64,000 nt of DNA from Sebastes aleutianus (lineage: Eukaryota > Chordata > Actinopteri > Perciformes > Sebastidae): NCBI GenBank assembly GCA_916700875.1, contig CAKAKS010000067.1, forward strand, positions 22,468,591 to 22,532,590. Direction: 5' to 3'. Position numbers and translations under genes: made by a program. Below, in pieces: positions 33,101-44,462 of this stretch (within the stretch, counting starts at the first letter, position 1; every line of letters starts with the position of its first letter). Below the pieces are notes generated by a model. It saw nothing but the letters and a program-made list of their open reading frames with translations, searched no databases and was not told the origin of the DNA.

Positions 33101-36100
33101 TTAATTCTGGAGGAGAATTATAACATGCTATTGCAGTAACCTTCCTATACCCCCATCTTCCTACACACTGCGCTCAAAAACCCCCCTATGAGAAAAGAAC
33201 TTAGTGTAGAGGAAGCACCATAGCCGTGACAGACGGCATTACTGCCAACACTGAGGCAGCAGGGCAGACTGCTGAATAGAGATGAGTTCATTTGGGGAGA
33301 TGAGTTCATTTGGGGATATGAATTCATGTGGCAAGCATCTGCCCTGTTTAAGTGTCCTTGAGCAAGACACTGAATCCTCTCCAGCTTCAGGAATGCTGCT
33401 CTGTAGCTGACCCTGACCTCTGACCTCTCTGTGGAGGTGGTCAAGTAGAGGCAATCTCTCTGCAGGGAGCCATAATGTGTCTCATTAGCATGCTTTACGA
33501 CCTGTGAGCATGAGGGGGGAAAACAACCTTCAAACCACACGACTTGTTTCTGTGCATCTATCGGCGTGACGCTGAACGATGCCTCGCTATGGGCTGCACC
33601 ACTTAAGGTGAAATCCCCCGTATTGGATTCTGCCCGATCGAGCCAACCAGGCAGACGGTTTGTGCAGCTTCAACCAGAGGCTTAAGGCTCTGGGACGCAG
33701 GTGTCTTAGCGCTGTATCCCTCTCAGTCACTCTTACACAGGCACTAGATTAAGCCACTTAGTATATGGCATTGAGCGGACACGCATGGCTTGCTCAGCCA
33801 TGATAGGGCCGAGACAGCCACGTGTGGCGTTTTCTCTGAGCTCACGGAGCAGAAGAGGGCGAGATAATGACGAAGGCAAATTTAACTGTGATTGATTTTT
33901 TTTTTATGTTCTAAGAGCAGCCGATTGAAGTAATGGAACGACTTTCTGAGGCTCTTCACGGAAGGAAATATCAATTATTTTCTTTTTTTATATCAATTAA
34001 ATTGCCGTATTTGTAATATGTACAATGACAAGTGTGTCCCACAGTGTCTGCAATGCTTTTCAAGGGATGAAAATGGATGGCAGAATTACAGATCAGGGTA
34101 GACAGATACCTTCTTTGCGCATGCCAACGCGGAAACATTTCTTCAGTCGACAGTACTGGCACTGGTTCCTGTGGTGCTGGTCGATCTGACACTCTCTGTT
34201 CGACCTGAGAACATAAACACATGATGATGATGATGATGATGGGACTATAGGTGATTGATTATTACCAACTTTCTTTTGAGTTTTTGGGATCTGCTTTCAA
34301 CTCAACAAGTGTTTTTTATGCAGATGATCACAACTATCCAAACCTCACGTCAAATGTGAAACCAACCCTGCTTTATATACCGAGCTGTTATATTGATTAT
34401 ATAAGTATAAGACGGCATGATACCAACTCTTCCTTGTTAAAGTGCTCTTGAACATTAATATTGCATCAGATTTACCAGAAGGCTCCAGACAACGTTACCA
34501 TGCTTAGAAAGCAGATGATTGTATCCGACAGTGTTACTTCCATTACATATCTCAGCTGTTCTCATGTGTTTAACATTCTCTTTCATTCATATTCAATTGA
34601 AGTAGAGCTGAAACAATTATACATGATTTATCAATATATCGATCAAAAGAAAAGCTGCATCTTTTTTGATAATCAGTTCATAGTTTCAGTCTTTTTTCAA
34701 GCAAAACATGCCAAACATCTTCTGCGTCTCAAATGTGATGAGCTTTTCTTTTCATATATCATTTTAAATTGAACATCTTTAAATTTGGGGCTTTGGTCAG
34801 ACATCACAAGCTATGTGAAATTGTGCATTTCATAGGTATTGAAAACAATTGTTAGTTGCAGCTGTAAACTCAAGAGGATAATTATGGAGCTAAAACTGTA
34901 TGTGGTGAGTCATCAACAGTAAATAGAGTCAAAGAGTTAGACACTATCTCTCTATATAATTAATGACAATAAAAGTCATTGTTTAACTTTCACTCTTTTG
35001 ATGTAGATTATAGAAACACCTTTATTTATGGTTCTGTGCCATGCTTCACAAAAATATACTGTAGCAAAGTAGGGCTGCGATTAACAATAGTTTAACAATT
35101 AATAGTTTATAATCAATAAGTAACATATTCAATTTACTTGTTTTATTTGACCAAGAGTCCAAAACACAAAGATATTTAGTGTACTATCATACAACATACT
35201 AAATGATTTAAGAGTCTGGAAACAGATTATGTTTGGCATTTTAACTTGAAAAATTACTAAAATGATTATCACAATAGAAAATTAATTGTTTCAGCTCTAT
35301 CATAGAGATATTAATATTGTAAATGTTATGTTTTTGGTTCCCTGTAGGATTTTTTTTCACACAAATTGCTTTGTGTAACTGTAACATCTCTCATTAGTTT
35401 ATGCATGATTCATTCAGGAGAACTTATTATTCCTGAATAAAAAAGAATAATGTCTGACATCTATCATTTTCCTTTAGTTACACAAGCACATTCACTGCCC
35501 TGTGCCTGGTTAAACCACTGCCACACATCTGGAATATATGTACCCGTCTGACACTATTTGACCGATAGGTGGTTTCGTGTGCATATGAAGCCCAGATGAA
35601 GCCTTGTGAAATGAACCCTTTGCGAACCAATTCGCTGGAGAGCTTCAGTGCTTCATGAAGCTTCATCTCGCCAGCACTACAAATATGAATCAATATTCTG
35701 TTACTGTAATGCCTACTTCTCAACTCAATTGTTTTCAGAAATATCGTGTAGTGTACTGGAAAATCGGAAGGTTGGTGATTAAATCCCCGGCTGCTCCGGG
35801 TCACATGTCGATGTGTCCTTGTTAAGACACTTAACCCCAAATTGCTTCCAAAGGCATAGCCATCAGTGTGTGAATGGGTTAATGCTGACATGTAGTGTAA
35901 AGCGCTTTGAGTGGTCGGAAGACTAGAAAAGCACTATATAAGTGCAAGTCTATTTACCATTTACTGTTTAGCTGTAAAATAAGAACGTTTTTCACCCGGC
36001 ACCTTGGAAATACCAAGCACCGCCCACCAGCCGGAGCACAGCCAATAGGAACGCTCTCTCTCTCTGAAATGACCTGTGATTGGCCAAAGTCTCCCATCAA

Positions 36101-37164
36101 GGGCTAGATTTTTTTTAAAGCCTGAAAACAGAGCCATGAGGAGGTGCAGACGTCTAGTTTTCTCTCAGAACACTTGAATTACAATATGCTGAAAGGTTAT
36201 TATGGATTTTTTTTACCCAATGATGCCACAAACTTTTTGCCTACTGCAGGTTTAACACACAAGACTCAACTCTACATTGTTAGAAAGACAGCAGATACAT
36301 GTTTATGGAAATTGGTTAAAGTCTCCCGTCCTGGCTCGATTTTTTAAAGCCTGAAAACAGAGCCATGAGGAGGCATCTGCAAGATTTCACAGACCGGAGG
36401 AAAACAACCAATCAGAGAATGATTGACAGCTGCCTCCGTTGAATGAACAGCCAATAGGAACGCTCTCTCTCTCTCTGAAATGACCTGTGTTTGGCCAAAG
36501 TTAGATTTTTTAAAGCCTGAAAACAGAGCCATTAGAGGTGCAGAAGTCTAGTTTTCTCTCAGAACACTTGAATTACAATACGCTGAAAGGTAATTATGGA
36601 TTTTTGTACCAAATGATGCCAAAAACATTCAACCTACTGCAGGTTTAACACACAAGACTCAACTCTGCAAATTTCCCTACTGTGGGACTAATAAAACAAT
36701 ATCTATCTAACTCTACATTGTTAGAAAAGACAGCAGATGCATGTTCATGCAAAAGAAAATAACTATAATGCATTTCATAACTCCATCATTTGTAGCCTAT
36801 AAGTGTGGCTAGGTGCATGTTTTCTTTTTATTTAGAGTTATCAGACTAAACAAACAAACTAAACTACCCACAATGCCCCTCTGTCTCACCTGCATGTGTA
36901 GCTGAGGTTGCGCCTCACGCTCCTCTTGAAGAAGCTCTTGCAGCCCTCGCACGTGAACACGCCGTAGTGTTTCCCGCTGGACTTGTCCCCGCACACCACG
37001 CAGTCCACCACGCACGACTTGTCCTCGTCCCCGGCCTCCATGTCGCTTCCTCCGGCCTGCGGAGAGCCTTCCTCCTCCTCTCCGCCTCGCAGGTAGCTCT
37101 TGTTCTCCGGTAGCCCGTTAGTGCCCCCGTTGGGATCTCCCCAGCCCCCACTCACCATGGCCAT
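29914..37164 (-). CDS. nr2f6: Nuclear receptor subfamily 2 group F member 6 (EAR2)
   Basis: Five exons on the minus strand join in phase to 408 codons (human 404): 36890-37164, 34110-34204, 32398-32732, 31980-32226, 29914-30188. The N-terminus MAMVSGGWGDPNGGTNG matches human NR2F6. The two-zinc-finger DNA-binding domain has cysteines 55, 58, 72, 75 and 91, 97, 107, 110 and P-box CEGCK. SNREC and CFRVGMRKEAVQRGR are NR2F6-type rather than NR2F1/2-type. The ligand-binding domain (about 170-408) ends in the AF-2 region SQLFFMRLVGKTPIETLIRD. The receptor acts in the nucleus as an orphan repressor on direct repeats. It is convergent with ocln and divergent from plvap. A fish a or b copy is not resolved. 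Confidence 0.96.
30821..31127. mobile_element. MITE in nr2f6 intron 4
   Basis: The termini TTTAAAGAGGACCTATGTGC and reverse TTAAAGGGGACCTATTATGC form inverted repeats of a very common fish element about 0.3 kb long. No coding content. It lies in the intron between the last two nr2f6 exons. Confidence 0.75.
31980..32226 (-). CDS. nr2f6: nr2f6 coding exon 4 (ligand-binding domain core)
   Basis: 247 nt, phase 0 in, one base left over; acceptor ATCCACAG, donor GTGATT. It encodes VALLRLSWSELFILNAAQ and VDSAEYSCLKAIALFSP, the nuclear-receptor signature helices. The donor is a weak match beyond GT but the frame requires it. Confidence 0.93.
32398..32732 (-). CDS. nr2f6: nr2f6 coding exon 3 (hinge and start of ligand-binding domain)
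   Basis: 335 nt. It begins AVQRGRIPPQPSLSPS, passes through a low-complexity hinge with five Asn codons in a row and Gly/Ser, then GQPVSELISQLLRAEPY and MGIDNICELAARLLFSTVEW. The acceptor is a NAGNAG (ACAGCAG); the first AG gives the conserved Ala. Confidence 0.93.
32755..32880 (-). repeat. Long pyrimidine tract upstream of nr2f6 exon 3
   Basis: On the + strand this is an almost pure purine (GGGGAGGAGAG-type) stretch; on the nr2f6 strand it is a pyrimidine tract of about 125 bases ending some 20 bases before the exon 3 acceptor. It may strengthen the acceptor or bind pyrimidine-tract proteins. Confidence 0.7.
34110..34204 (-). CDS. nr2f6: nr2f6 coding exon 2 (second zinc finger)
   Basis: 95 nt encoding SNRECQIDQHHRNQCQYCRL and KKCFRVGMRKE. 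It completes the Arg begun in exon 1. Acceptor TCTCAG, donor GTATCT. The exon boundary within the DNA-binding domain is in the same place as in other NR2F genes. Confidence 0.95.
35670..36254. mobile_element. MITE family A, copy 2, split by a SINE
   Basis: The segments CAAATATGAATCAATATTCT, AGCCAATAGGAACGCTCTCT, AAAGCCTGAAAACAGAGCCA and CCTACTGCAGGTTTAA match copy 4 at 62.1-62.8 kb. The copy is truncated on its left and interrupted by the SINE at 35759-35961. Confidence 0.65.
35759..35961 (+). mobile_element. 5'-truncated tRNA-SINE inserted in a MITE
   Basis: The body reads ATGTGTCCTTGTTAAGACAC and ends AGCGCTTTGAGTGGTCGGAA ... CTATATAAGTGCAAGTC, the usual 3' part of a teleost tRNA-SINE. It is flanked by TACTG on both sides (35754-35758, 35962-35966), and removing it restores the MITE sequence seen at 62.4 kb. 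Confidence 0.7.
36303..36646. mobile_element. MITE family A, copy 3 (local duplicate)
   Basis: It shares with copy 2 both the element sequence and the non-element flank ACACAAGACTCAACTCT ... ACATTGTTAGAAA. This points to a tandem duplication at this site rather than independent insertion. A short LINE tail interrupts the duplicated flank at 36667-36708. Confidence 0.65.
36667..36708 (+). mobile_element. Tiny 5'-truncated LINE tail with target duplication
   Basis: A 42-bp insert (AAATTTCCCTACTGTGGGAC ... ATCTATCT) is flanked by AACTCT on both sides (36661-36666, 36709-36714) and is absent from the duplicate flank at 36268-36273. The wording is that of the 3' end of a teleost LINE (RTE/Rex-like). 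Class inferred from motif. Confidence 0.6.
36890..37164 (-). CDS. nr2f6: nr2f6 coding exon 1 (N-terminus, first zinc finger)
   Basis: 275 nt from ATG (37164-37162) to a GTGAGA donor. An upstream in-frame ATG at 37296 would add 44 hydrophobic residues unlike any NR2F protein, so MAMVSGG is the start; human NR2F6 begins MAMVTGG. An acidic EEEEGSPQ stretch precedes the zinc finger. Confidence 0.94.
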
Positions 37165-38492
37165 CGCTCGGTTACCGAACCACGGCGGAGGAAAACGGGA
37201 CAGGCAGCCAAGATGTCTGGCTGCTGTCAAGGTAACATAAATATATAAAAAAAATAAAATAAATAAAAGAAAGTGTGTTCCCCTCCTCACCTGCACGCCT
37301 CTTGTGCTCTCATTAAGGTTATTTTACAAAATAAAAGTCCTCAGGCTGAAAAAAGCAGATGTCAATGAGAAAACACAGCTTCAGCTTTGAGGAGGAGAAA
37401 AAAAAAAACAGTCTCCTCCCACTCCACTATGACCTGGAAACAGTCTCACTGTGGCAACTTTTAGTTTTGCATGCCTGTGGATTTCAATTCAACATTTCTC
37501 TTCTTCATCTCCAGCTCCTAGTTTGTTGTTTTTCTCCTTTTTTTTCTCTGTAGAAGATAGCAGCTCCAGTCTTCTGCACAGGGAACCTTTCACAGGAAAC
37601 AAGCAGTCAAACACACGGTTGCACAGTCTCTTAAAAAGAGAGCAAACAATGGCAGAAAAGATTTGCAAATGAGGTGATAATTTCTAACACAGAAGCTCCT
37701 CTCTCACACATACAGCTCTGTCTCTGTAACAACAGACAGTAATGGCTGCAAAAAGGACCTCAGTGTAGCTTTGCCTGCCTTAGCACATGCCCGTAGAGGC
37801 TTTTGACCACCCCTCTTAAAGCACCCCTTACACTGAATCTGCTCTCATTCCTCACATAAAAAGCAGCTGACATATTCACCTCTAAAATCCTTGCAGAAAT
37901 GCTTACCTCGACGTCAATGTGCTGCAAAAATAAATCTCGCTCTAGATCTTCCCTCCATGCAGCGAGGCTGCAGACACAGCTCTGCTATTCTGCTGTAATC
38001 CTCTCAGCTGCAGCAGCATTGTGTGAGTGACCCACAAATGAAGACAAGTCCACATCCAGCAAAAACAAGCTGATGTCCACACATCACTTCTTTCATCTTC
38101 TCCTTCTTCCAGGCGGCAGCAGCCGACGAGGCAAGCGACGTGGACCGCTCACCTCCCACAAAGATACACAACACAAGTCAACACAAGGAAGTGATCTCTC
38201 TCTCTTTCCTGCTTGTTGTTGTAGTGCTCGGTGGTGACGATATCCTCCGTGCTGCTTCCTTCCCAAAATAAAAAAAGAAGCAGGATGGTGTCCGTCTGCT
38301 CAGCCCTCCATAGTTCCTGTGGTTGCTCTCCAGGCACTCATGCGGGCTTCTCCTCCTCCTCCAGCCTTTTGTCAGTGCTTGCCCACCAAGAACTAATGAC
38401 TTGCGGCCTAGCCCTTGCTCTTCATCCGTGTGTGTGTGTGTGTGAAGCCTTTCCCTATGGCGAGCAGGAGGTGGGGGTGGAAGGGACGCTCT

Positions 38493-38534
<42 letters not shown>

Positions 38535-38600
38535 AGGCTCCACAAATCAAATTATGATTGAAGAAAATGGCCACAGCAGCCGGAGACGGGCTGGATTTCT
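37165..38600 (-). promoter_or_regulatory. nr2f6: nr2f6 5' region (leader and probable promoter)
   Basis: The region upstream of the nr2f6 start contains no competing gene. It includes GC-rich segments near 38100-38140 and 38330-38350 and a (CT)n tract at 38492-38534 that is (GA)n on the nr2f6 strand. No TATA box was recognised. The transcription start is not determined. Confidence 0.4.
38492..38534. repeat. (CT)n microsatellite
   Basis: A nearly pure CT tract of about 40 bases with one CTTT interruption, 1.3 kb upstream of the nr2f6 start codon. Read on the gene's strand it is a GA repeat, a kind often found near promoters. Confidence 0.85.
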
Positions 38601-41600
38601 CAGCTTTTTTTTTTCTCCTCCTCCTCGCCCCTCTTTCCCCTTGTCTGTTTTCATCCAACCTATTTGTGTGTTGAGAGAGAGATCAAGCAGAGGGAGGGAG
38701 GGAGGGAGTGTGTGTGTGTGCAGAGGGGGAGGGGGCAGTGTGTGTGTGTGTGTGCTCCCAGGGATTTGACACTGCTATTCAAGCCCTGCGGTTTCCATGG
38801 TGCTGGCTGCCTTATATGGCCATCGGAGTCAAAGAGCAAAGAGAGTGGGCTGTGTGGGGCCAGTATGCACACACACACACACACACACAGGAAGGATGTG
38901 GAGGATCTCTCTCTTCAGAGATGCAGAGAGCGTGACCCCGAGGCCTCGGAAAACACTCCGACAATACCAGATTACCTCGAAGCCCCGCAACAAACACAAG
39001 CAAGCCGAGCTCCCGCCTGCGTGCCCTTTGTCTTTTCGAAAGCAATCAAATGTAGAGAGGGGGGCAAAGTTTTGACGTTGCGGTAGGCGATTTGAGACGC
39101 AAAGCGGCATAGAGGTGAGCTTTATATCTCAGAGGGAGGATATATATCTCTCCCTCTTGAATAGCACACTTTGATCTCGCGTATAGCAGCCCCCCACGCT
39201 TGAGACCAGCTTATTGTGCTGGAAGTACTGTTTTGTGGTCATTGCTCATTTGCTCAAGGCACCTCTTGTCTGTGGAGCACACGGTGATTTGTGTTCGAGG
39301 TGACCCCGAGAGGTCAGACCGACTTTCACACCCCTGCCACGCTGAAAAAGCCCAGGGTCAAACGCAGATAAAGGGGAGGGGAGGAGAGAACGCACAGCAG
39401 AGCCTGGATAAGGGCTTTAAGAGATAAGTGGCGAATCTGCTTGTAAATGCGCAGCTCTTCGGGGTCGCAGTCGTAGATATGGCGAGATGAAAGTGTCAGT
39501 CCCCCGAGATTCCCTATATGCAACTTGTTGTCTTATCTCGGCAGCGTTTACAGAGGTTTTAAAGGCATTCTTCCCCCCCACTACAAACACTTTATGGCAT
39601 TCCTAAATCTGAACCCAGCTTTACCCCCTGGAGGACGGACTGTGTGTGTGTGTGTGTGACAGAGAAGCATTGTCCTGCATTGTGTGGCTAATGGGTCATC
39701 AGAGGGTTGTGTGTGTGTGTGTGTGTGTGTGTTAATTTGAATGAAAGTCCCTTTAATTAGGCCGCTGTGCCTGCTTATTGTCACTTCTTGTGTTGGGAAA
39801 GATTAGGCTTGTCAAATAAAGGCTGCTTGTAAAGGACTCTGTGTGTGAGAAGATGAGATAACCACAGAGCAATAGTTAATCAATAGTTTTATACTTAAGA
39901 AACAGCATATTTGAGTAAAATTGTTCTGTTTATTGTTTTTTTGTATTTTAATAGTTAATATCATCTCAGTGTTCATTTAATTCCAACTTTTGAGTCCATT
40001 TTCTGTAATATTTGAATATTTAATCCCAGTTTTAGTGCAATCACTGACGTCATCATACTGGTGGTGACGTCCACGTTGACATTTATTTCAGTCACATTCA
40101 GTTAATTTGCTGCTACCCAGCATCAACAGGCTTGCCTAATCTTGTCTTCCAGAGACACCAAACCGACATCAAAGAACTTGCGGCGACGAAGGCCACCAGC
40201 TGCGTCGCCTCACGTCGCCTTTGTCTTGGCCAAAAAGTTGCACTAGAACACACCACAAAGTCTACAGACGACGGCAAACTACCAACTACGTTCTTCACCT
40301 GCGTGAGATGAAATAACTCTCCACACCAGCAGGTGGCGGTAGTCTGTATTTGTCTTTCAAAAAGGGAAACTGGTAGATCGAGGACTGCAGATATACAAGC
40401 CGTTGTTATGATACGTACATGAAATAAAGCGCTGTCTGCCGACCATTTTCACACCACTCCCACCACCGAGCTTCATTCCAGATGGCCATGTCGCTGTAAA
40501 AATAGCCGTGTGTTGGAATGATCAGATGAGATGAAGATAAGAAATAATAAGAGCCTTCTGTGATTTTACTCTTGACTTTACTCGTTGGCTTGCTTTCCTC
40601 ATGTCTGTTTCTCTTTTCGTGCACTGATTCGTTTAAACTAAACACCGATGTGCTCCGCCGCCGATTCAACATGCTGAATCGGCTGAAAAAACTGAGACAC
40701 GGGCAGACTAGAGTCCGATAGATGCTTACCGACGGCACCAAACTGTCTGACAGCTGACCATTGGCTTGGTGTGTCAGGGCCTTTACGTCTGCTCCAGTGC
40801 TCCTGTGGATTTTAACCCCTGGATACTGGACTTCTTCTCTGTCGACATACCTGTCAGCCTACACTTAACGTAACCAAATTGCAGCAGAATATTGACAATT
40901 ACTCAATAATTTACATGAACGTATTGTTATTTCAACAGACTGAATAGTTCTCATATAAAGGAGAAAAAGTATGATAAACTATAGATTCAAAGAGATGTCA
41001 TTTCCACTTCAGTGTGTGTCCGTCTGAGAGATACCACTGGGGGCCGGAGTGACATGACCTTTGAACCGCCAGACAGGAATGTGGTCGCTCCCAACGAGGA
41101 ATCCAGAAATGCCAAACTGCAAATGTTGCAAAGAGATGTCTGCCAAGCTGCCAACCCAACAGATATACAGTATTATGCACACATAGACTGCTGACACTGA
41201 AGCAGTTTAACAGTTTAATACCAATGTTCAGTTCAGAAACTATCTTTTAGACCAAACCAATCTGTTTTCACTCCTAACTCGTCAATTACCGCAGCTTGGT
41301 CAGTACCCCTCGGGTCCGATACTTTTTATCTTCTGTATGGGCACATCGGGCTTTCAACTAACTCCAATGCAAACCCATCCGCGTCATTATTAGACGGTCA
41401 GAGCAAAAAACACAGGACTTTCACCCAGAGCGCCGCTGTACGTGTCCCGTGTGAAACCAAGTCAACGTTGACTTCTTTTACATCACTTTTGTTACTTAAC
41501 TTGTGTACTTAACGCTTAACCAAGTGCTTTTGTTGTGCAAGTAAACCTAAAAACTAAGTGAACCTACGCTGGAAGGTTATTTTGAAAAGAGACTATGCAT

Positions 41601-42366
41601 ATAACGATCATCCAAAACTGAAACTAGAGGGTTACCTATGGGGCGTCATAGTTTGATGCGCTGAAACAACCACCAGTGTAACAACCAAGTGACGGATTGA
41701 GTGTGATCTGATATATAGCTAGCAGCAGTTAACACTCCTACTAACTGACCAGACTAACCACAATAATATGTAACTTTAGTTCCCGCTATAATAACTTTGC
41801 CATCATCTTGAGCGGTTTGAAGACTATAATTAATAATTTGGAAGCACTAATGAATCATTTCAAGAAATGAATCACTAAATATGTACCCTGAATATCTGTG
41901 GGTCTCCATACAAAGGAAAACCCCCAAGAAGTGAATCCGTTTTTAACTCTGAAAACTAATTTTAATACAAACACAACATTCAGAAATATAATTCAGAATA
42001 ATATACTGTATATAAACTTTAAACTTAAAGTTAATTAGGTACGCCTAGCTAAATATGTAGTCTCATACAACGGCCCTATATCCTGCCTTCATGAAAGTTG
42101 TAATGTTCATCTTTGTTTCAAAGAGCTGTTGATTGAAACTTTATAGACATTTTGAAGGTTAATCTTTTGTCCATCTCTTTTATTATTGTAACCTCAGTGA
42201 AGACAGGATTTATTGCACGGCTCTTGTATTGGACTGCATCAGTCACGCAGCACATGGTTGACACAAACCCCTGATCAACCCACAACTTTTAAATAAAAAT
42301 CATCCTGTAATTTAGCCCTAACAACAAAAAACAGTGTAACCTGAGTTAGTCTGGGTTTCTGCTATT

Positions 42367-42370
<4 letters not shown>

Positions 42371-42421
<51 letters not shown>
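42371..42421. repeat. (TTA)n microsatellite
   Basis: A long pure trinucleotide tract of TTA/ATT units in the nr2f6-plvap interval; no coding frame crosses it usefully. Confidence 0.9.
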
Positions 42422-42423
<2 letters not shown>

Positions 42424-43505
42424 ACCAAATCTGAATCCTCTCGCTGCTTTGCTGGCTTGTTTCACTGCAGACATTTTAAGTCTATTTCTGGTTTCCCAGG
42501 GTTACACAAACACACACACACCTGTTGAGTCTTCTTGCACCACCAGCAGTGAGTGTAAATAGATAAACAATTCTACTCCTCAGCAGGTACACGCACATTT
42601 GTATGCACCGCCATGTTTGTCCAAGTCTCTGCCAGAAGGTTTGAATTATTTGATCGTAAACCTCCAGCTTCATGATGTTGCCTCGCCTGAACCTCTGCTC
42701 TAAAATCAGCTATTAATTTTACATTTCTAACTCCACACGTCATACACACATATTTAGCACATATTCAGGCAAATATTTGTTCTAAGCTGATACATTTTTC
42801 ATAGATATGTCTATTTAAATTTCCTCACAATTAGAATTTAGTTTAACCACATACATATATTTTAGCATCAATTGTTTGAGATTGGAGCCGGTTAGTTTTC
42901 TAGATTACTCAACAGATTCTTGGAGATGACTGCAGTTTTAATTGTGTTTAATTAAACCTTTTATGGCATAAAAAAACACTAATAGCTTAAAGTTTCTGTT
43001 TTGTTTAATTGTGTGCAATGTACTTTTGTTTTTTAACCTTGTAAAGTTTTTCAGAAATACTATCCCTGTTTGGGAAATTAGTTTTGTCTAGCTTTAAATT
43101 GTCAGACTTGTTTTAAAATTAAGATTACAGGATGTGTCATTAAATCCCATCCTTTGGCATTTGTGGGCAGGCCCAAACACGACTCACTCAGCTATTGATT
43201 CAGTTAACATTTCAACCATTTAGGTTAACCTTTAAGGTCTGCTACAGAGGACCGTCCCATAACAAATACGACCCCCCTGTGTGTCTAAAGTTAGGCCAGC
43301 CCTCTCCCCGAGGCATCCCCAGCAACCTGTAATTCAATCTCAGGGCGTTAGTGTGTGTGCTCTCAAGCGCATCAGCATATGGAAAGTAGGTCTTTACTTA
43401 AAGTAATCACGAGGCAGCCTTCTCGCAGGGGACTGTGTTTTCACCACGCTCTGATGGCTGTCAAATGTTTAGACTTGCAGTGACAGCTTCACCCTGAGAC
43501 CAGGG

Positions 43506-43518
43506 TGACCTCTGACCT
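43506..43518 (-). promoter_or_regulatory. Perfect DR1 nuclear-receptor element
   Basis: TGACCTCTGACCT on the + strand equals AGGTCA-G-AGGTCA on the - strand, a consensus direct repeat with one-base spacing, the type bound by COUP-TF/NR2F, HNF4, RXR and PPAR receptors. It lies in apparently non-repetitive DNA between nr2f6 and plvap. Binding is inferred. Confidence 0.45.
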
Positions 43519-44462
43519 TTGAGGAATGGACAAGCCTTGGAAACAAAAACAGACGCCTTTTGTGCGGGTCAAAGGGAAAACATCTGCTGGGGCTGAGGAC
43601 ACGGAGAGAAGAGGGGGGGATTAACTCTCAGGGATTCATCATTCGGTCTCTGATGAGAGGTGGCTGATGGGAGCACGCAGGAAGCCACTGTAGACGTCGC
43701 ATCATTACGACCCAAATCCCCCTTATTTTACCCATTAATGCCCCCAGCCGCCACTCGGCTCAGCGGGAAAAATTGATTAAAAAAAGCAGATAAATACAAT
43801 ATGAGGGAGAATTTCCTTGATATGAATGCTACAGTCTTTCTTATCACATCACCACAGGAGCCGCTGGTCACAGCCAGCCTTTCATTTTTCGATTGAATTT
43901 GAGCCTGAATAAATGATCTGAGAGGACTGCACATCACAGGGCCCGTTGAGAAAATCCATTTGAACAATTCTGGCTTTGATATCATCGTGCATTGTCATGA
44001 TAAATGAGCGTCTGAATTTTTTAACCCCAACGAAGCAGTACAGTATCATTTAAATTCGGCCGAGCTGGAGCGTAGATAACAAAAGAAGTCTCTCTCTCTC
44101 TCCGCTTAACACAAACTGGGCACATGCAGCTATTTAGCACCATGTTGTTTATTTGTCTCTGTTCTGTGTGGTGGTTGACTTGGGTATTTATCACTTCCCC
44201 TCTGTGTCTCTCAGTAACAGAGACCTCTTTCTTCAGGCTAGCCGTCTGATATGGCACACGGCTGTGATATGGGTAACCAGATCCTGCAGAGCAACTTACC
44301 CATTAGCCAAACATCTCTGGAGGGAAACCTCATGGTGTGATTCTACGTGTTAATGGGGCGTTATCGGTCAGGAAGCTTGTTGTTCTGTGAGGGCAGGTAA
44401 AACAATACGGCAGGTGGGTGGAGTGAGAAGAGCAAAAAAAGAGAAGTTGGATTATTTTCCAT

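Noticed and set aside
37165..37296. 44-residue N-terminal extension of nr2f6
   Set aside because: It is in frame but hydrophobic and unlike NR2F proteins; the MAMV start matches human NR2F6.
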